Below, piece after piece: positions 33,018 to 44,235 of a stretch of 64,000 nt of DNA; the stretch's first letter is position 1, and every line of letters begins with the position of its first letter. The notes below the pieces were generated by a model, which was given only the letters and a program-made list of their open reading frames with translations, was not told the origin of the DNA and did not search any database. The DNA is from Leptodontidium sp. MPI-SDFR-AT-0119. Lineage: Eukaryota > Ascomycota > Leotiomycetes > Helotiales > Leptodontidiaceae. The DNA is taken from NCBI GenBank assembly GCA_020726505.1, contig JAHLEZ010000017.1, positions 868,001 through 932,000 of the forward strand, given 5' to 3'. A program made the translations under genes and the position numbers.

Positions 33018-33758
33018 CTACCCACCGCTGGTTCCCTCCTTAGCATGCTTCTCCTTTAACCTCTTCTCCTGCTTCATGAACTCCCTTATGCCCACCGGAA
33101 CACCTTTGAACAGGTCTTCAGTCGTAAAATCCGTCTGTAGCCCAGTCCTCCAATTCGTATCTGATCCCCCACCATCATCATCCATGCTAACCGCCGTATG
33201 CATCGCGCCTTTCTCCCCCTCCCCTAACATCATCCCCGTCCCACTTAGTCCAGCCTTCCTCCTCCTCTTCCCCTTCTCCAAACTATTCTCCTTCCTCAGC
33301 GCAACATCCGCTTCTTTCCTAGCAGCAGCCCACTCCTCCAATTCATCTCCATACCGATCCCAAACACAATTCACACACCCGCTCATACAGCAATTGTCCG
33401 GCTCGTCAGGTTTCGGGGGGACCCATACGCCCGCCACAAGCACGCTCTGCCTCTTGATCTCCGATCTACGTTCCAGTGGCGAGGAAAGCCGTGAGGAGAA
33501 TAAGATGCTAGGCCCGGGATCTGCATCTGCGGGCGTTGTTGATATTGCTGGTGTGGATGATAGAGTAGCTGTCGTGGGCGGCTTGCTGGTTATCTCTGGA
33601 GTGGAGGATTCGAGAATCGAGGCATAGTAGTCGCCTATGGGATTTACTTGTTCTGTTGAGGGTTTATAGGAGCTATAGTGCCGGGTTGGAGTCAGAGAGC
33701 GGAGGGAGGGTGGGAGCTTGAGACGCTGGGATGCGCGGAGGAGGAATCTTGTTTCCAT
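33018..33758 (-). CDS. mitochondrial oxidoreductase-like domain protein (OXLD1-like)
   Basis: Single exon, 246 aa. The core is WVPPKPDEPDNCCMSGCVNCVWDRY (listed here in parts: PPKPDEPDNCCMSGC and VNCVWDRYGDELEEW), the signature of the oxidoreductase-like N-terminal domain (PF09791) with its CCxSGCxxCV cluster. The first ~35 residues are Arg/Ser/Leu-rich without acidic residues (METRFLLRASQRLKLPPS), a good mitochondrial targeting sequence. A Lys/Arg-rich linker and a C-terminal DLFKGVPVGIREFMKQEKRL complete it. Function is unknown for the family; the Cys cluster suggests metal or redox chemistry. Convergent with DPM3, 160 bp apart. Confidence 0.85.
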   Translation of the reverse strand: METRFLLRASQRLKLPPSLRSLTPTRHYSSYKPSTEQVNPIGDYYASILESSTPEITSKPPTTATLSSTPAISTTPADADPGPSILFSSRLSSPLERRSEIKRQSVLVAGVWVPPKPDEPDNCCMSGCVNCVWDRYGDELEEWAAARKEADVALRKENSLEKGKRRRKAGLSGTGMMLGEGEKGAMHTAVSMDDDGGGSDTNWRTGLQTDFTTEDLFKGVPVGIREFMKQEKRLKEKHAKEGTSGG

Positions 33759-34284
33759 TTTGTTGTGTGGTGTATGTTTCCTAGGCGGAGTTGAAGATTG
33801 GTGAAGCTATTGAGGAGGCATTGAGGAAGTTGCGGTTGACTATTGTGGTGTATTTATCAGAGGGGCGCTGCAGCTTGAAAAGATCGCCTTCGAGCTCCGA
33901 ACGTCATCGGGCTTGTTTATCAGCATGCATAGAGTCTCGTGATCGAAGTGGACATTCCAAATAATCCATATCCTGTTGATAACCACTAGAATGTTGGAGA
34001 AAAATCATTAAAAGGTTCTGCGACTTTGAAACAATTCAATGTCTTAATTTTTGGGGACATTGGATTTTCCAATAAATCTGGTTGGGTCTTGTCAGTAGCA
34101 GGTGGTTTCTGGCTGCCCCTCAAGCCCCGTCGCGTCCTCGAAACTGCCTACGCGATTCTTCAACACCGGCCAACGACGACAACAACAACGTCAACATCGA
34201 CGACCCAATTCCCAGCGCGTGCCAGAGGGGGTGTAGATTGTTTGATAGACCATGGAAGGAAAGTCATAAGTCCAAATATCTGCA
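33759..34284. other. divergent promoter region
   Basis: Upstream of the oxidoreductase-like gene (minus) and the Ser-Pro repeat gene (plus). ORFs at 34026-34468 are shadows or lack features. Confidence 0.4.
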
Positions 34285-37137
34285 ATGGCCGACTCCGCAG
34301 CGAAGCGGCGCAAAACATCGCCCACGACATCTATTCCAATCGACGCGCCAACTACCCCAAGTCGAATACCAGCACCTCGAAAAGATGGCCCGCAATCCGC
34401 ATCTCGCAGACCGTCTTTCGCGTCTCCCACGAAAGCGAGTCTTTCTCGCCATAATCCGCAACTATTGAATAGACCGGCATCGTCTGGAGGACCTGGAAAT
34501 CGAGGGAAGGACTTACAAGATGTTTTTGCGAAAGCACTAGGAGAACAGCCATCCATGACGGGAGGGAATACTATGATTGCTGGCGATGACAGAGATGCAA
34601 CCAAGTCAATGTCTACAACACAGGAAAACGATCCATCGGCGTACGACTCGTTGGCGAAGACTCCCCCAAGAGCGCGAAGTAAAGGACCCGTTGGAGGTGG
34701 ACTAGCTACGAAACCTAGAAGATTGTCGAAATCACCCATGAAGCGACCAGAATGGCCGCCTGTTGAAAATCCTATAGCAGATGCGCTACCAGATGATTTC
34801 AATCCGTTCCAGAAGAAAGGACTGAGGAGGTCGCCAATAAGTTCGTCGGCTGACGCGCCAGCACCAGTGGTTCAGGATCCGGTTGTTGAAGATAGCTTCA
34901 ATCCATTTAAGAAGACTGGGTTGAGGAGATCCCCGATCTCTTCGCAGCCGGAGGTTGAATTGAGAAGGTCTCCCATACTGTCACAGCCCCTAGAAACTGC
35001 GTTTAGGGTATCTCCTACAGCCCCAGAACTTCCAGTGGCTGCATTGGAGAGTATTCCCGAACCATTTTCACCTACGAAGAAGTTAAGAAGATCACCGGTG
35101 ATATCGGGCCTTGTAAAGAGTACACTGGAGCAATTGCCTGAAGCTTTCTCGCCCACGAAAAAGCTGAGGAGGTCACCAGTATTTACAGAACCCGTGAGGA
35201 GTGGGCTCAGGAGATCTCCTATACCACCACAAGCCGCTTCGGAAACCATCGAGCCACCAAACAACACAAGGGCAGAGGAACCAGAGTCTGAATTACCACC
35301 TGTGCAAGCAGAACCTGCTCCTGTATCGAGGATGTTGTTTGCAGAGATACCAAGAGAACATGACATATCGCGGCCTCACATCCCACCACCAGAAGCTAGG
35401 CAGCAAGCTGCAGTCACACCCACTGAGCCAATCTCGCAACCCAAGATGTTGTTTGCTGAGATATCGAGAAAACCCAAAGAGCAAACTATTGTTCCAGATG
35501 TTGTCCAAGATTCAGCAACTTCGACGACCCCAATGGAACCACGTCCTCGACGTAGTAGCATCCCGAAAATCCCTGTAGAGCCCCAGAAGGATAGCCCAGT
35601 TGCCATTCCGGAGTCAGGCCAGAGAACAGGGCCTTCAAAGATGGATGAAGTGGTTCAAGATCTTTTCACTGGAAATCGACGAGCAGAGGAGCCAGATCTA
35701 CCTCCTACGCCGACCCAGCTTGGTATCCCAGATCCAGTCGTCACAACTCCACCGACTGGAATACACGACACACCGAGCAAGAGAGCGAGAAGAAACAAAG
35801 CTTTAGGAGCAAAGTTGAAGTCATCCCCTCTGAAGCCGCGGGACCCCCCTCCTCAAGAGCCACCAGAGCCGGTACCGCAACCGGAACTCAAGCCTGAGAA
35901 ACCTGAGAAACCTAGGCGCCGGAAATCGGCACGGTTCTTGATCCCTGAAGATCCTCACGCAGCGAAGAAGAAAGAGCGGGATGACCTCCTGAAGCAACTC
36001 CAGCAGTTACAAGCAGATGTTGCTCTCGCAAATCAGGAGAATGAAAGACTCCGAATTCGCTCGGAGTCTAGAAAGAAGGGGCTTTCAGCTGCCCCAAACC
36101 CCGATGAGCTACGATCTATGCTTTCGCGTTCTACAGCGCCAGAATTATCATCCGAGCCTGCACCAAAACCATCCAGTATATTTCAGTCGGTGAGGTCATT
36201 TTTGCCCTTTGCAGGACGACGAAGACGAACTGTAGCCACTATTTCGGAGAAGCCATTGCCTTCTCACCTACCCATTGCCCTCAATGACCCGCTCCCATAT
36301 TTGCAAGCGTTCAGCCCTTTGACTTACTCGTCAACCATCACTATCCTTCCATCGGAAGCAGTATCGAGTGACTCTTCGCTACTGGACGAGCAGCCCATTC
36401 TACAACGCCATGTGATAACCGCATCCCACCCATCGGGGCTTTTCTCTACGCGCCTTTCCATGACTGTCAATACATCGGCACTTACGATTGCCTCACTTGA
36501 TATTCTTCGGCTTGACATGAATGCGGAGAAGGAGCTTGGGACTTTCATAAGAGCTCGCTCTCGGTCAGAACACCCCTTGGGAAAGGATATCACTATCGTC
36601 TGCTGGGCTATGTCGCGCTGGATTGAAGTGTCTATACAACGAGCGCAATTCTGGTGCGCTATAGAGAAAGATTTTGGAACCCCGCAAGCGAGAGCGAAAA
36701 CGATGCAGAAGAAGAGGAAACGCAAACGACAAGTTCTAGTCCAGGATGATGAGACTTCTGGGACGAATGGGAAAGATGTACATGAAAATGAGGAGAAGCA
36801 TGTATGGACTAGGAGGCAATTACTGTCTCAAATCGGACGGACAAGTCTTGAATTGGCGAACGAACATGTAGAGTTACGGTTTGAGTGGAGGATATCTTTT
36901 GACTGGACTGGGGAGGCGGAGACTACTATTTCGGCGAACGCCAGGCTGCCGCGGACTTGTAAGTTATTTGTGATGCTCCTTTTGCTCACACTTCAGCACT
37001 GACAAGATATAGGGCAACAAGCGGATGATAGGGGCAGTCTGGCAAAGGTACCAGAGACGTTCAACAAGCTTGTCAAGGAGCGAGGTCACTTGGATGCTGT
37101 ACGTGCTACTGTTGGACTGTTCATGCCAGCGTCATGA
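34285..37137 (+). CDS. large Ser-Pro repeat protein with coiled coil and conserved C-terminal domain
   Basis: Two exons, 34285-36958 and 37013-37137, give 932 aa. The start MADSAAKRRKTSP looks like a nuclear localisation signal. Residues about 170-330 carry six LRRSP motifs, two of them inside a longer repeat FNPFxKxGLRRSPISS and two in SPTKKLRRSPV. A second repeat, MLFAEI(P/S)R, occurs twice (about 350 and 390). A coiled coil follows at about 555-600 (ERDDLLKQLQQLQADVALAN). The C-terminal ~260 residues are globular and end ETFNKLVKERGHLDAVRATV. RSP sites are good targets for cyclin-dependent kinases, so a cell-cycle role, for instance at kinetochore or spindle, is possible; I do not recognise the family. 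Confidence 0.8.
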
Positions 37138-38228
37138 TCTTGTAGATGATTGGGAGGCATAGGTTATTATGATAATGAATTTTACGAGGTGGAATTGAAA
37201 TGCCGCAGTGTCCAACTTTGCGTCTTGTCCAAGTTCTCCTGATCTGTTCTTTGCCTTTTTGAATATTGTCATTGACAGCTTTTTCCATGATGCCTCCAAT
37301 GAATTTTGAGCGCCGTTTTCCCTGCGTATGAATCAGAAGGAAAGATTTGCTTCCTAATGCTGTTGCACCCTTCGTCTTGCATGCGCGCTGTGGTCTTGCA
37401 CCATAGGAATCTCTCTGAGCAGATTCGTCATACTACCAAGTTTTGTTGATATGAATCGAGCCTTTGCGGCGGAGTTGAAGCTTTTCAGGGCAAAGATACA
37501 AATAAGCGAGACAGAAAAAATAAAAATGGCAGGAGCGGAGCCCACATATACCACAGGCTAGAATGCTTGAATGAAGCTATCTGCATCTCTCTGGTAGTTT
37601 CATTTTTTTTGTTTTCCCTCTCGCTTATTTGTACCGTCTCAAAAGGGGCAAATTTCACATTTACCAGCCTAAGTTGTAGGAATGACCTGGAGTAAAAGTG
37701 CCAACGGAGGAGTAGCATACGGGCATAATCGACGAGAATAGTCACGGTGGTGAGATGACCGAATTATTTGAGGAGCAGGATTGCTGTGGCTGTGAATAGT
37801 GCTGGAATTAATGTCGTAGGAATTTTAGAATTGTCTATATGCGTAACTTTTCGTATTTTGGATAGCGAACACACAGGCCGTGGAACACATACAAACTGAG
37901 GTGCGAGAGACAAGCAGACTGCAGAGACACAACAACTAGAAAGAAGGGGGTAGTAGAAATAAAACATTTGATTGTGCTGTAATGTTGTGTGGTGCATGTC
38001 GGTTGGGAGTTGGAAAATATCAATTATTGTAGAATGCAAATTCGCAATTGCATGAACATTGAACAACCTCCCAATTACAGTACTTCATGCTGCCAAATCC
38101 GACCGCCCAGTTGTTTTTGGGTGTATCTTGTTCCAAACATGCGACCGTCCGCCTCCTTAAAAGTCCCTCATCCTCATCCTTATCCTCAGCATTCCCGCTC
38201 AAACCCAACTTATCATCTCTCAAAAGCT
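37138..38228. other. intergenic region with an inverted repeat
   Basis: No coding region supported. It includes the inverted repeat listed at 37491-37641. Several ORFs overlap the AT-rich tract and are not convincing. Confidence 0.4.
37491..37641. repeat. inverted repeat built on TACAAATAAGCGAG
   Basis: The left arm near 37491-37512 reads GGGCAAAGATACAAATAAGCGAG. The right arm, read on the minus strand near 37634-37619, gives GGTACAAATAAGCGAGAGGG. Purine-rich flanks (AGAAAAAATAAAAATGG / GGGAAAACAAAAAAAATG) extend the similarity inward. The whole spans about 150 bp and could be a small foldback or MITE-like relic. A third copy of the arm lies near 39778. Confidence 0.5.
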
Positions 38229-38948
38229 TCATACTCTCCGTGGAGTGCGAGCTATACTCGGCTGTAGGTAGTCCAAATTGATCCGCGGCCGAGGCATCTG
38301 AATATTTTTCATGTCCTCCAATCTCGATTCATAAGTCTCATCATCGTCCGGCAGCCTCGTCATACAATCGAGGTCCGTTCCTCCCCGGGACTCGATATAG
38401 TCCCAGTACTGTCTCCAAGTCTCCTCATCGATCCACTCCGCAGTATAGATGCTGGCAATCCTCACATCCTTCAGTAGGCATGTGCCAAAATAATTGTCCT
38501 CCATATATCGCGCGTAAAAACGCAACTCTTCCGGGACGAGAAGATCAACACTCACTAATTTGGGGAAATTGCGGAGTTCTTCCTTGTAATCGTCTATCCA
38601 CCTTTCCTCGATCTCTTTCCCTTGATCATCTACTAGCTCGATCCTTAAGTGCTTTACCTCACTCATCGGAATGGCCCAAAGCAAAGAAGCTCTGACATGA
38701 ATGATGTCGTGATCGAAGTTCACCCAGATATAGCGATCCCCGGTAGAAGAGGTAAATCTTTTCTTGTAGCTACAGCATTCGCGCGACTCACGAGACGCCC
38801 CTGTGATAGATGGTACCGGTGTAGTCGTCACCCAATTCCACGGGGGCTTGATGGGTGTGACTTCGACGGCTCGATCTTCTATTGCGAGTGCCCAGATCTG
38901 AGCGCGGAGCTCTATAACAAGGTGAGGGAAAGGGTGAAAGGTCCCCAT
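38229..38948 (-). CDS. 2EXR-domain protein
   Basis: Single exon, 239 aa, MGTFHPFPHLVIELRAQIWA. The FHPFPxLxxELRxxIWxLA start, the internal ASRESRECCSYKKRF and YIWVNFDHDIIHV are the hallmarks of the 2EXR family, a large lineage-expanded group in filamentous ascomycetes of unknown function, distantly F-box-like. The C-terminal half is acidic with conserved hydrophobic spacing and ends LQPSIARTPRRV. There is no signal peptide or membrane segment. Confidence 0.85.
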   Translation of the reverse strand: MGTFHPFPHLVIELRAQIWALAIEDRAVEVTPIKPPWNWVTTTPVPSITGASRESRECCSYKKRFTSSTGDRYIWVNFDHDIIHVRASLLWAIPMSEVKHLRIELVDDQGKEIEERWIDDYKEELRNFPKLVSVDLLVPEELRFYARYMEDNYFGTCLLKDVRIASIYTAEWIDEETWRQYWDYIESRGGTDLDCMTRLPDDDETYESRLEDMKNIQMPRPRINLDYLQPSIARTPRRV

Positions 38949-40270
38949 CTTGGTTCACTCTGTCCGTCAGTTTGGTTTGTTGAAATCAAATGTAGGAGAG
39001 TTGTTTTCACACTTGCTCAACCGCAAATTATCGCCAGAGAGGTAGTCGTACTTGGAAGAATAACTAGCGGAGCTAGGTTCTCAGCATTGACCGGTGCAGA
39101 TATTTCTTATCCTTGTAAGATAGACTGACGTCATTCTGCCAAGCGATCCAACAGCTCATTATGTTGGGTGGATTGTTCTGTCAGTCACCACTTTGCCGTA
39201 GATTCAAGATGATATATCCACACAATTCTGGATAGATTAGACAAGAGATACAACAAGATCAGCCTATTCACAAGCTGGGAACATAGAAATCTTATTTAGT
39301 CTATCTGTTTGAACTGGCACAAGTGAAAAATTTGTAATAGAATACCACTCCATCTACAATCTGCTCTGCGTTGCTACAACGTGACAGCGCAAGTAGACAC
39401 AGGAAATGTAGTTCCGCTTCGATTACAAGTACGCTTGCACTAGCAGTATCTTTGGGCAGTGCAATTCTGTTAAAAGAAATTGTAATGGTATCAATGCAAA
39501 TATGTAAAACAGATAACTATATTGCTTTCTCAAATGTTAACATCCAAATGCAAATATCTCTTGCCCGAAGCGATTCCCCGCTTAGTAAACAAATTAGTTA
39601 TCTCTAGGAGAGTGATGATGAAAGCTATTTGTGGCACCCCTGTATTATCAGATGTTGAACTGATGTAGACGATTCGAAGCGTTTGTTTAGAGGGAGCTTG
39701 GGCTCTCCATTCATACGGAATTGATGATGTTCTAAGTCGAAGGTTCCATCCGTCCCCCTGAGGTTGAATCAACTGAGCTCTCAGGGGCAAAAGATACAAA
39801 TAAGCGAGGTCGCTAACCGTCAACTCGCCCATTCTACCTGAGACGTGTAAGCAAATAGCACTTAACTCCCCTCCCTACTATCAAGCCAGCCCCCACTTCG
39901 ATAACCTGATCTTTTGAAGGCTTGTCTGGGCACCTCAAATCTCGCAGAGTCCGCAACAGAGGTTATATCCCTGTTGGAATGTAAAGCATTTGCCGGCCCA
40001 CCTGTGAGGACTCAAGTGAAAGAGTAGGAATTTGCTCATGTGAATGTGAATGTGTGTGAAGAGAATATGTTCATGTGGAATATTCTAACTGCGATAACCA
40101 GGAAAAAATAAGTAAAAGTCCCGGGTATATACATATGGCGTTCTCTGCCCTTCCTCGCGCAGCAATTCATCTCTATTCGCGGCTCTCGATAAAACGATGC
40201 AGTGACGCTCCTTCTCTGGTATGGTCACTCAAGCCCCAATTCTGTCAACTCTTCGTGTAACGTGACCTGG
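38949..40270. other. intergenic region of 1.3 kb
   Basis: No supported gene. A copy of the dispersed TACAAATAAGCGAG sequence lies near 39778-39798 with its upstream CAGGGGCAAAAGA. ORFs at 39371-39607 and 39530-39832 overlap on opposite strands and lack features. Confidence 0.4.
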
Positions 40271-41274
40271 CTAATTGTTGAGAAGGAGCGCCGCCAATCC
40301 GTTGTCAGTTCCTGAATCAGGACTATTCGTGTTGTTCTTTAACCCTATTTCGATTGTCAGCTAAAGTCCGAACCGTTTTCCCTCTTTCACTGCTTCTCCC
40401 CTCCCCCACCACATCATCAATATCTACCAAGAGTACTTACAACAATTTCCATAATTCACAGGCACATTATACGTCAAATCTGACTTAAACGCCGCTCCCC
40501 TACATAATTTACTCCCAGAATTCTGATTATAACTCGCGCACGCTCGCGCACAATCCGTCAGCGAATAAGCCGTCACAGCCAAAATGTCGTTCTTCGCGCC
40601 TGGATAATCGCGTCCACAGATGACTGTGAAGACGGAGGTTTCTACCAACGTCATGCGCAGCTCGGTGCTGTCGATGTTGGGGCAGTCGAGGGCGAGAACG
40701 CCGGATGTTGGGACGCTGAGGATTGATGCGCTGGTGCTGCTTCCTGAAGCGGATGCGCCTGAGGATGTGGGCGTCGCTGTTGTGGTGAAGGTGCTGATTA
40801 CGGTGCTTGTGAATGTGGTTCCGTTGTTATTGCTGTTCGCGCTGAATGGGTATTAGCATCAATGCAATAATAGTAAAACAAAACAAAATACAACAACCAA
40901 TTTACTCCCAAACCCAATTTCTTGAGGTTTCGAAATTCCAAACGCACCGCCTACATCAACAGGCAGGCAAGCGAAACTCACCTCTTTGCATTATTTACAG
41001 CCATCGTCCCTCCAACACCACCCCCAATCGCCGCCGCGAGAATGACCAGCACCAACGCCAGACTCAGAAAGAACGTCGCGGCTCTGAATCCGCATATCGT
41101 CCTCTCTTTCCTCTTATCTCCCTCTGATGATCCATAGTAGTACTGAGGAGGGACAGCCTCCTGGGGCTGATCCGAGTAGAATTTGTCTGCCACGGTGACT
41201 TGGTGTTGGCCTTGGGCCGAGACTTCGAGGTCGGAGTGTGGAGGAGGATGGAATACTTCGGGCGAGGAAGACAT
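40271..41274 (-). CDS. single-pass membrane protein with PAN/apple-like ectodomain
   Basis: Three exons: 40982-41274, 40441-40841 and 40271-40344, 255 aa. The last exon is short but clearly coding: splicing restores NYGNCWLKNNTNSPDSGTDN. Residues ~1-70 are a cytosolic Pro/Gln-rich tail; one membrane helix follows (AATFFLSLALVLVILAAAIG). Then come a Ser/Thr-rich stalk (STVISTFTTTATPTSSGASA) likely O-glycosylated, and a Cys-rich domain (TVICGRDYPG...TDCARACASYN...LCRGAAF...YGNCWLK) in PAN/apple-like spacing. This layout recurs in filamentous ascomycetes as a cell-surface protein. I chose the start MSSSPEVFHPPP; an upstream in-frame Met at 41295 adds seven residues. Confidence 0.8.
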
Positions 41275-42262
41275 TACTATGTACTGACCTCTCATGAAAG
41301 AAGGAAGGAAAGAAGGGAAGGAAGGGGAGAGGAGGGAGGGAGAAGTAAAACAAGCGCGGGAAGTATGAGAGGGTTGAGTTGGTAGGGAATCACTCGCTCA
41401 CTCACTCACTCACTAACAAGTCACATCAGGGAGGGAAGGGAAGGAAGCTCAAGCGCACAGGCAGCAGAAGAAAGACCAAGGAGATTTGAAGGGGCGCATT
41501 GCTGACTCGCCCAGGTTCTCTTCTCTGGTTCATGTTGAATGAAGATCACGCTTATGGAGGCACAGCGAAGCACAGCTTTGAGTGACATGGGACAAAGTGC
41601 TCCTTGGCGCTGTATTTCCAGGCTCTGCGCCCCTGGCATGGACTTTTGGGGGCTCAAACATGCCGATTTTGGTGGCTCTACCCGCTGCCAAGCGACCTGG
41701 AATTGCATCCTTCTGCGGGGGTGAGGCGTAGCTTTCTTCAACGGCTGGGACTGGCTCCACTGTACAAGCATAAAGCACCAACCATTCCCCGGTCAGGGGA
41801 GGAATCTCCTTGTCAATCCCTGGGATGGTGCATTTTTGATAGTGTGAAGGAATTGGGTTGGCCAGTTCTGTGGCCGTGTGTTAGTTGGTTTTTCAAATAC
41901 AGAGACTATGCAAAATCAGAGAAGAATTCATGGGGTCGATCTTAGCATAGGAGCAAGATAGCGAAAAGTAGGAAACATCTCGCACAGCGCACCAAAAACA
42001 TTTCACAAACCAAAATCTTAGTATTAAATTAATAACAACACTGGAGTAAGTTGTAAGAAACCCAAGCTTTTAGCCAGCAATAAACTATAATAAGGCAATT
42101 ATTTGAAGTGTATCTCGGGCTGACTCAACTTGCTTGTAATTGTGGCATCTTGGCCAAATATGTCCACAGATTATCTGGTGTCTTTCCCAATTATAGGGAG
42201 CGGAAACCAGTCGGACACAGGGAATGCAAACGTATTAACCAATCTCCCTTCCAACTATTGGT
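41275..42262. other. intergenic region with a TCAC microsatellite
   Basis: Upstream of the PAN-like gene: GA-rich tract near 41295-41345 and a short (TCAC)n run near 41391-41415. No gene is supported; the ORFs at 41421-41945 overlap on both strands. Confidence 0.4.
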
Positions 42263-43591
42263 TTAGAATCCGACACACCCCAACCAATCATGAGCAGCCT
42301 TGAATCCGATCTGGCCAGCAAAATGTAGCGGCCAATTATGTCCGGCATTTGAAACCTCGTTCCAAGTGTAAGGCTTCGCAGACGGGTACAAAGCCTCTGT
42401 TTGAGCTAAAATATTGCCCGAGGGAGTTTTACAACTGGCTGTCTGGTTCGGTGTAGCTCTCGGATTGCAATACAGCTCATCAAATTCCCCCGTACTGACC
42501 AAGAGAGGAGCGGTATAACCTGGAGCTCTTGCTACAGAATAATCGAGAGTAACGATCTCGCCAACCGTGATTGTGTCTCTCGTCTCGAAGTCGAAATGTG
42601 CAAGAGCAGGATCGAATCCTCCAGGGGAATAGAAGGAAGCGATTACTGCAGGCTCAGAAGAGACTTGTAGATAACCTGGTAGAAGACTACCAAAGCGCTT
42701 TGGATCCTCGACACTAGCTGGTACGAGAAAATTTACTACGGGAAGGTTCTGTGGCAGGCTGCTGCTAAATCCGGTGAGGATGGTGGCATCAACATCATGA
42801 GGATACTTGACGTTAAGGGCGTTGCCTGTTACAGAACCAACACTATGGCCAATGTACTGTAAAGACTTTATTTAGCATTGCCCGCTGGCTTTTGGATGAC
42901 TCCTGCCTGGGAGAGGGGAGAAGGGAAGTGTCAAAATTGGGAATGTAAACGTACTATAACCTTCTGGAAGGCGCGAGGTAGAGTAGAATCGGGTGCCTTC
43001 GCAAGTTGTGCTATGGCATGGACAACTTCTACATGTGCTGGGATTTGGATTACTGCGACGGGATCGGGATGGTCAGAAAGGCCGTTTCCGAGACGATCAA
43101 TGGAGAGAGTTGGATATCCTTGCATGGAAGCAAATGCAATCCAGCTGTATTCGTCATCTCCGAATCCCACTCCAGACCACTGCTTGATGTTAGGCGTATT
43201 CTGAACATTGAAAAGTAAATGGAAGTGAATGGGAGAGAATGGGAACGGCTTTTCTTACAAAGCTGCGAGCATATGTGGCGCCGTGTACGAGCAATTGAAG
43301 GGTATTAGCTCGAGTTGGAACATAGACTTCGGGTTCGCAAAATGTTGCTGCAATGTTGTATGAGCCGTGAATTGAGACGTTGAACATCAAGTTCGCAATA
43401 ATTTCACCCGCATCGGGGTCAGCCAAGGAGAAGCCAGATGGTAAGTCGGCGTTCTGGCTTGAAATAGTGACAGGGATTGTGATGTCGCTACACCGAGGGC
43501 TGGCTGGTTCTATCATGCAACAGATCATAACGGAAACAAGAAAGGGCAGGATCCAGGCAGGCGTTTGCAAGAGCCTTCCGCAGAAAACCAT
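42263..43591 (-). CDS. secreted alpha/beta-hydrolase fold protein
   Basis: Exons 43259-43591, 42955-43200 and 42263-42856 give 390 aa. The N-terminal hydrophobic segment (WILPFLVSVMICCMI) acts as a signal peptide. The nucleophile elbow is YIGHSVGSVTGNAL, with Ser as nucleophile (about residue 198). The acid is probably the Asp of STGEFDELYC, and the His lies in NAGHNWPLHF. The LLVHGATYARSF block near residue 100 is the oxyanion-hole region. The SIDRLGNGLSDHPD motif is typical of this fold. The substrate is not predictable; relatives include esterases and lactone hydrolases. Cys pairs and Asn-x-Ser/Thr sites support secretion. Confidence 0.85.
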
Positions 43592-44235
43592 TTTGTGGTT
43601 TCGTAGACTGTGAAATCGGTAGGTCTTTGGTCGCGCGGAAGTGTCGTGTGATCAAAGATGGTTGAATCGCTTGCCTGCTTGCCTGCTGAGAGAGAATGAC
43701 TATCAAAATAGAGTTACGATCTTTATACATGGGATCTTCCAATCCTCCAAGAACATTACTTCTTGAGATTTCTATAATTGATAAGCGTGTTACAAACATG
43801 GGGCACTTAGAGTTTTTTTGATATTGCAAAGAGCGTTCAAATATCGTCAAGAATCGGAAGTAACGAAAGTCGAAATGCTTCACATCGACGTGAAGAAGGA
43901 GCCGCGTCCCCGTTCCCGTTCCCGTCCGTACTGTATTTGGTTCTGAACGAATTTTGACCCTTGTCACGGTTTGTAATCTCATTTCTGAAAACAATATAAC
44001 CGAAAAGTTTAATCTCCAGCGTTATCGGTAACTAAGCTTGACGGCACTTGCAGTTCCTTGGTATAGCAAAGATAGAAAGGGATATATTAGCTCTGTGGCT
44101 TTCGAATGGAGATTCCTTGGCAGGAAAACATCATTGGCGTAAGATACGGCTGGTGCTTTTGAAATGAGCCTGAAAGTGGTACATTGACTTCATCGAAAAA
44201 GTCCTTGGCGGTCCCATTGAAAAATGAACGAAAAA
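43592..44235. other. intergenic region
   Basis: The 5' flank of the hydrolase gene and 3' flank of the lactamase-fold gene. ORFs here show no family. Confidence 0.4.

Noticed and set aside
32839..33627. 262-codon plus ORF
   Set aside because: Antisense shadow of the oxidoreductase-like gene, whose conserved Cys motif is on the minus strand.
34191..34802. 203-codon minus ORF
   Set aside because: Antisense shadow of the first part of the Ser-Pro repeat protein.
39530..39832. 100-codon minus ORF
   Set aside because: Overlaps a plus ORF and the dispersed repeat; no features.
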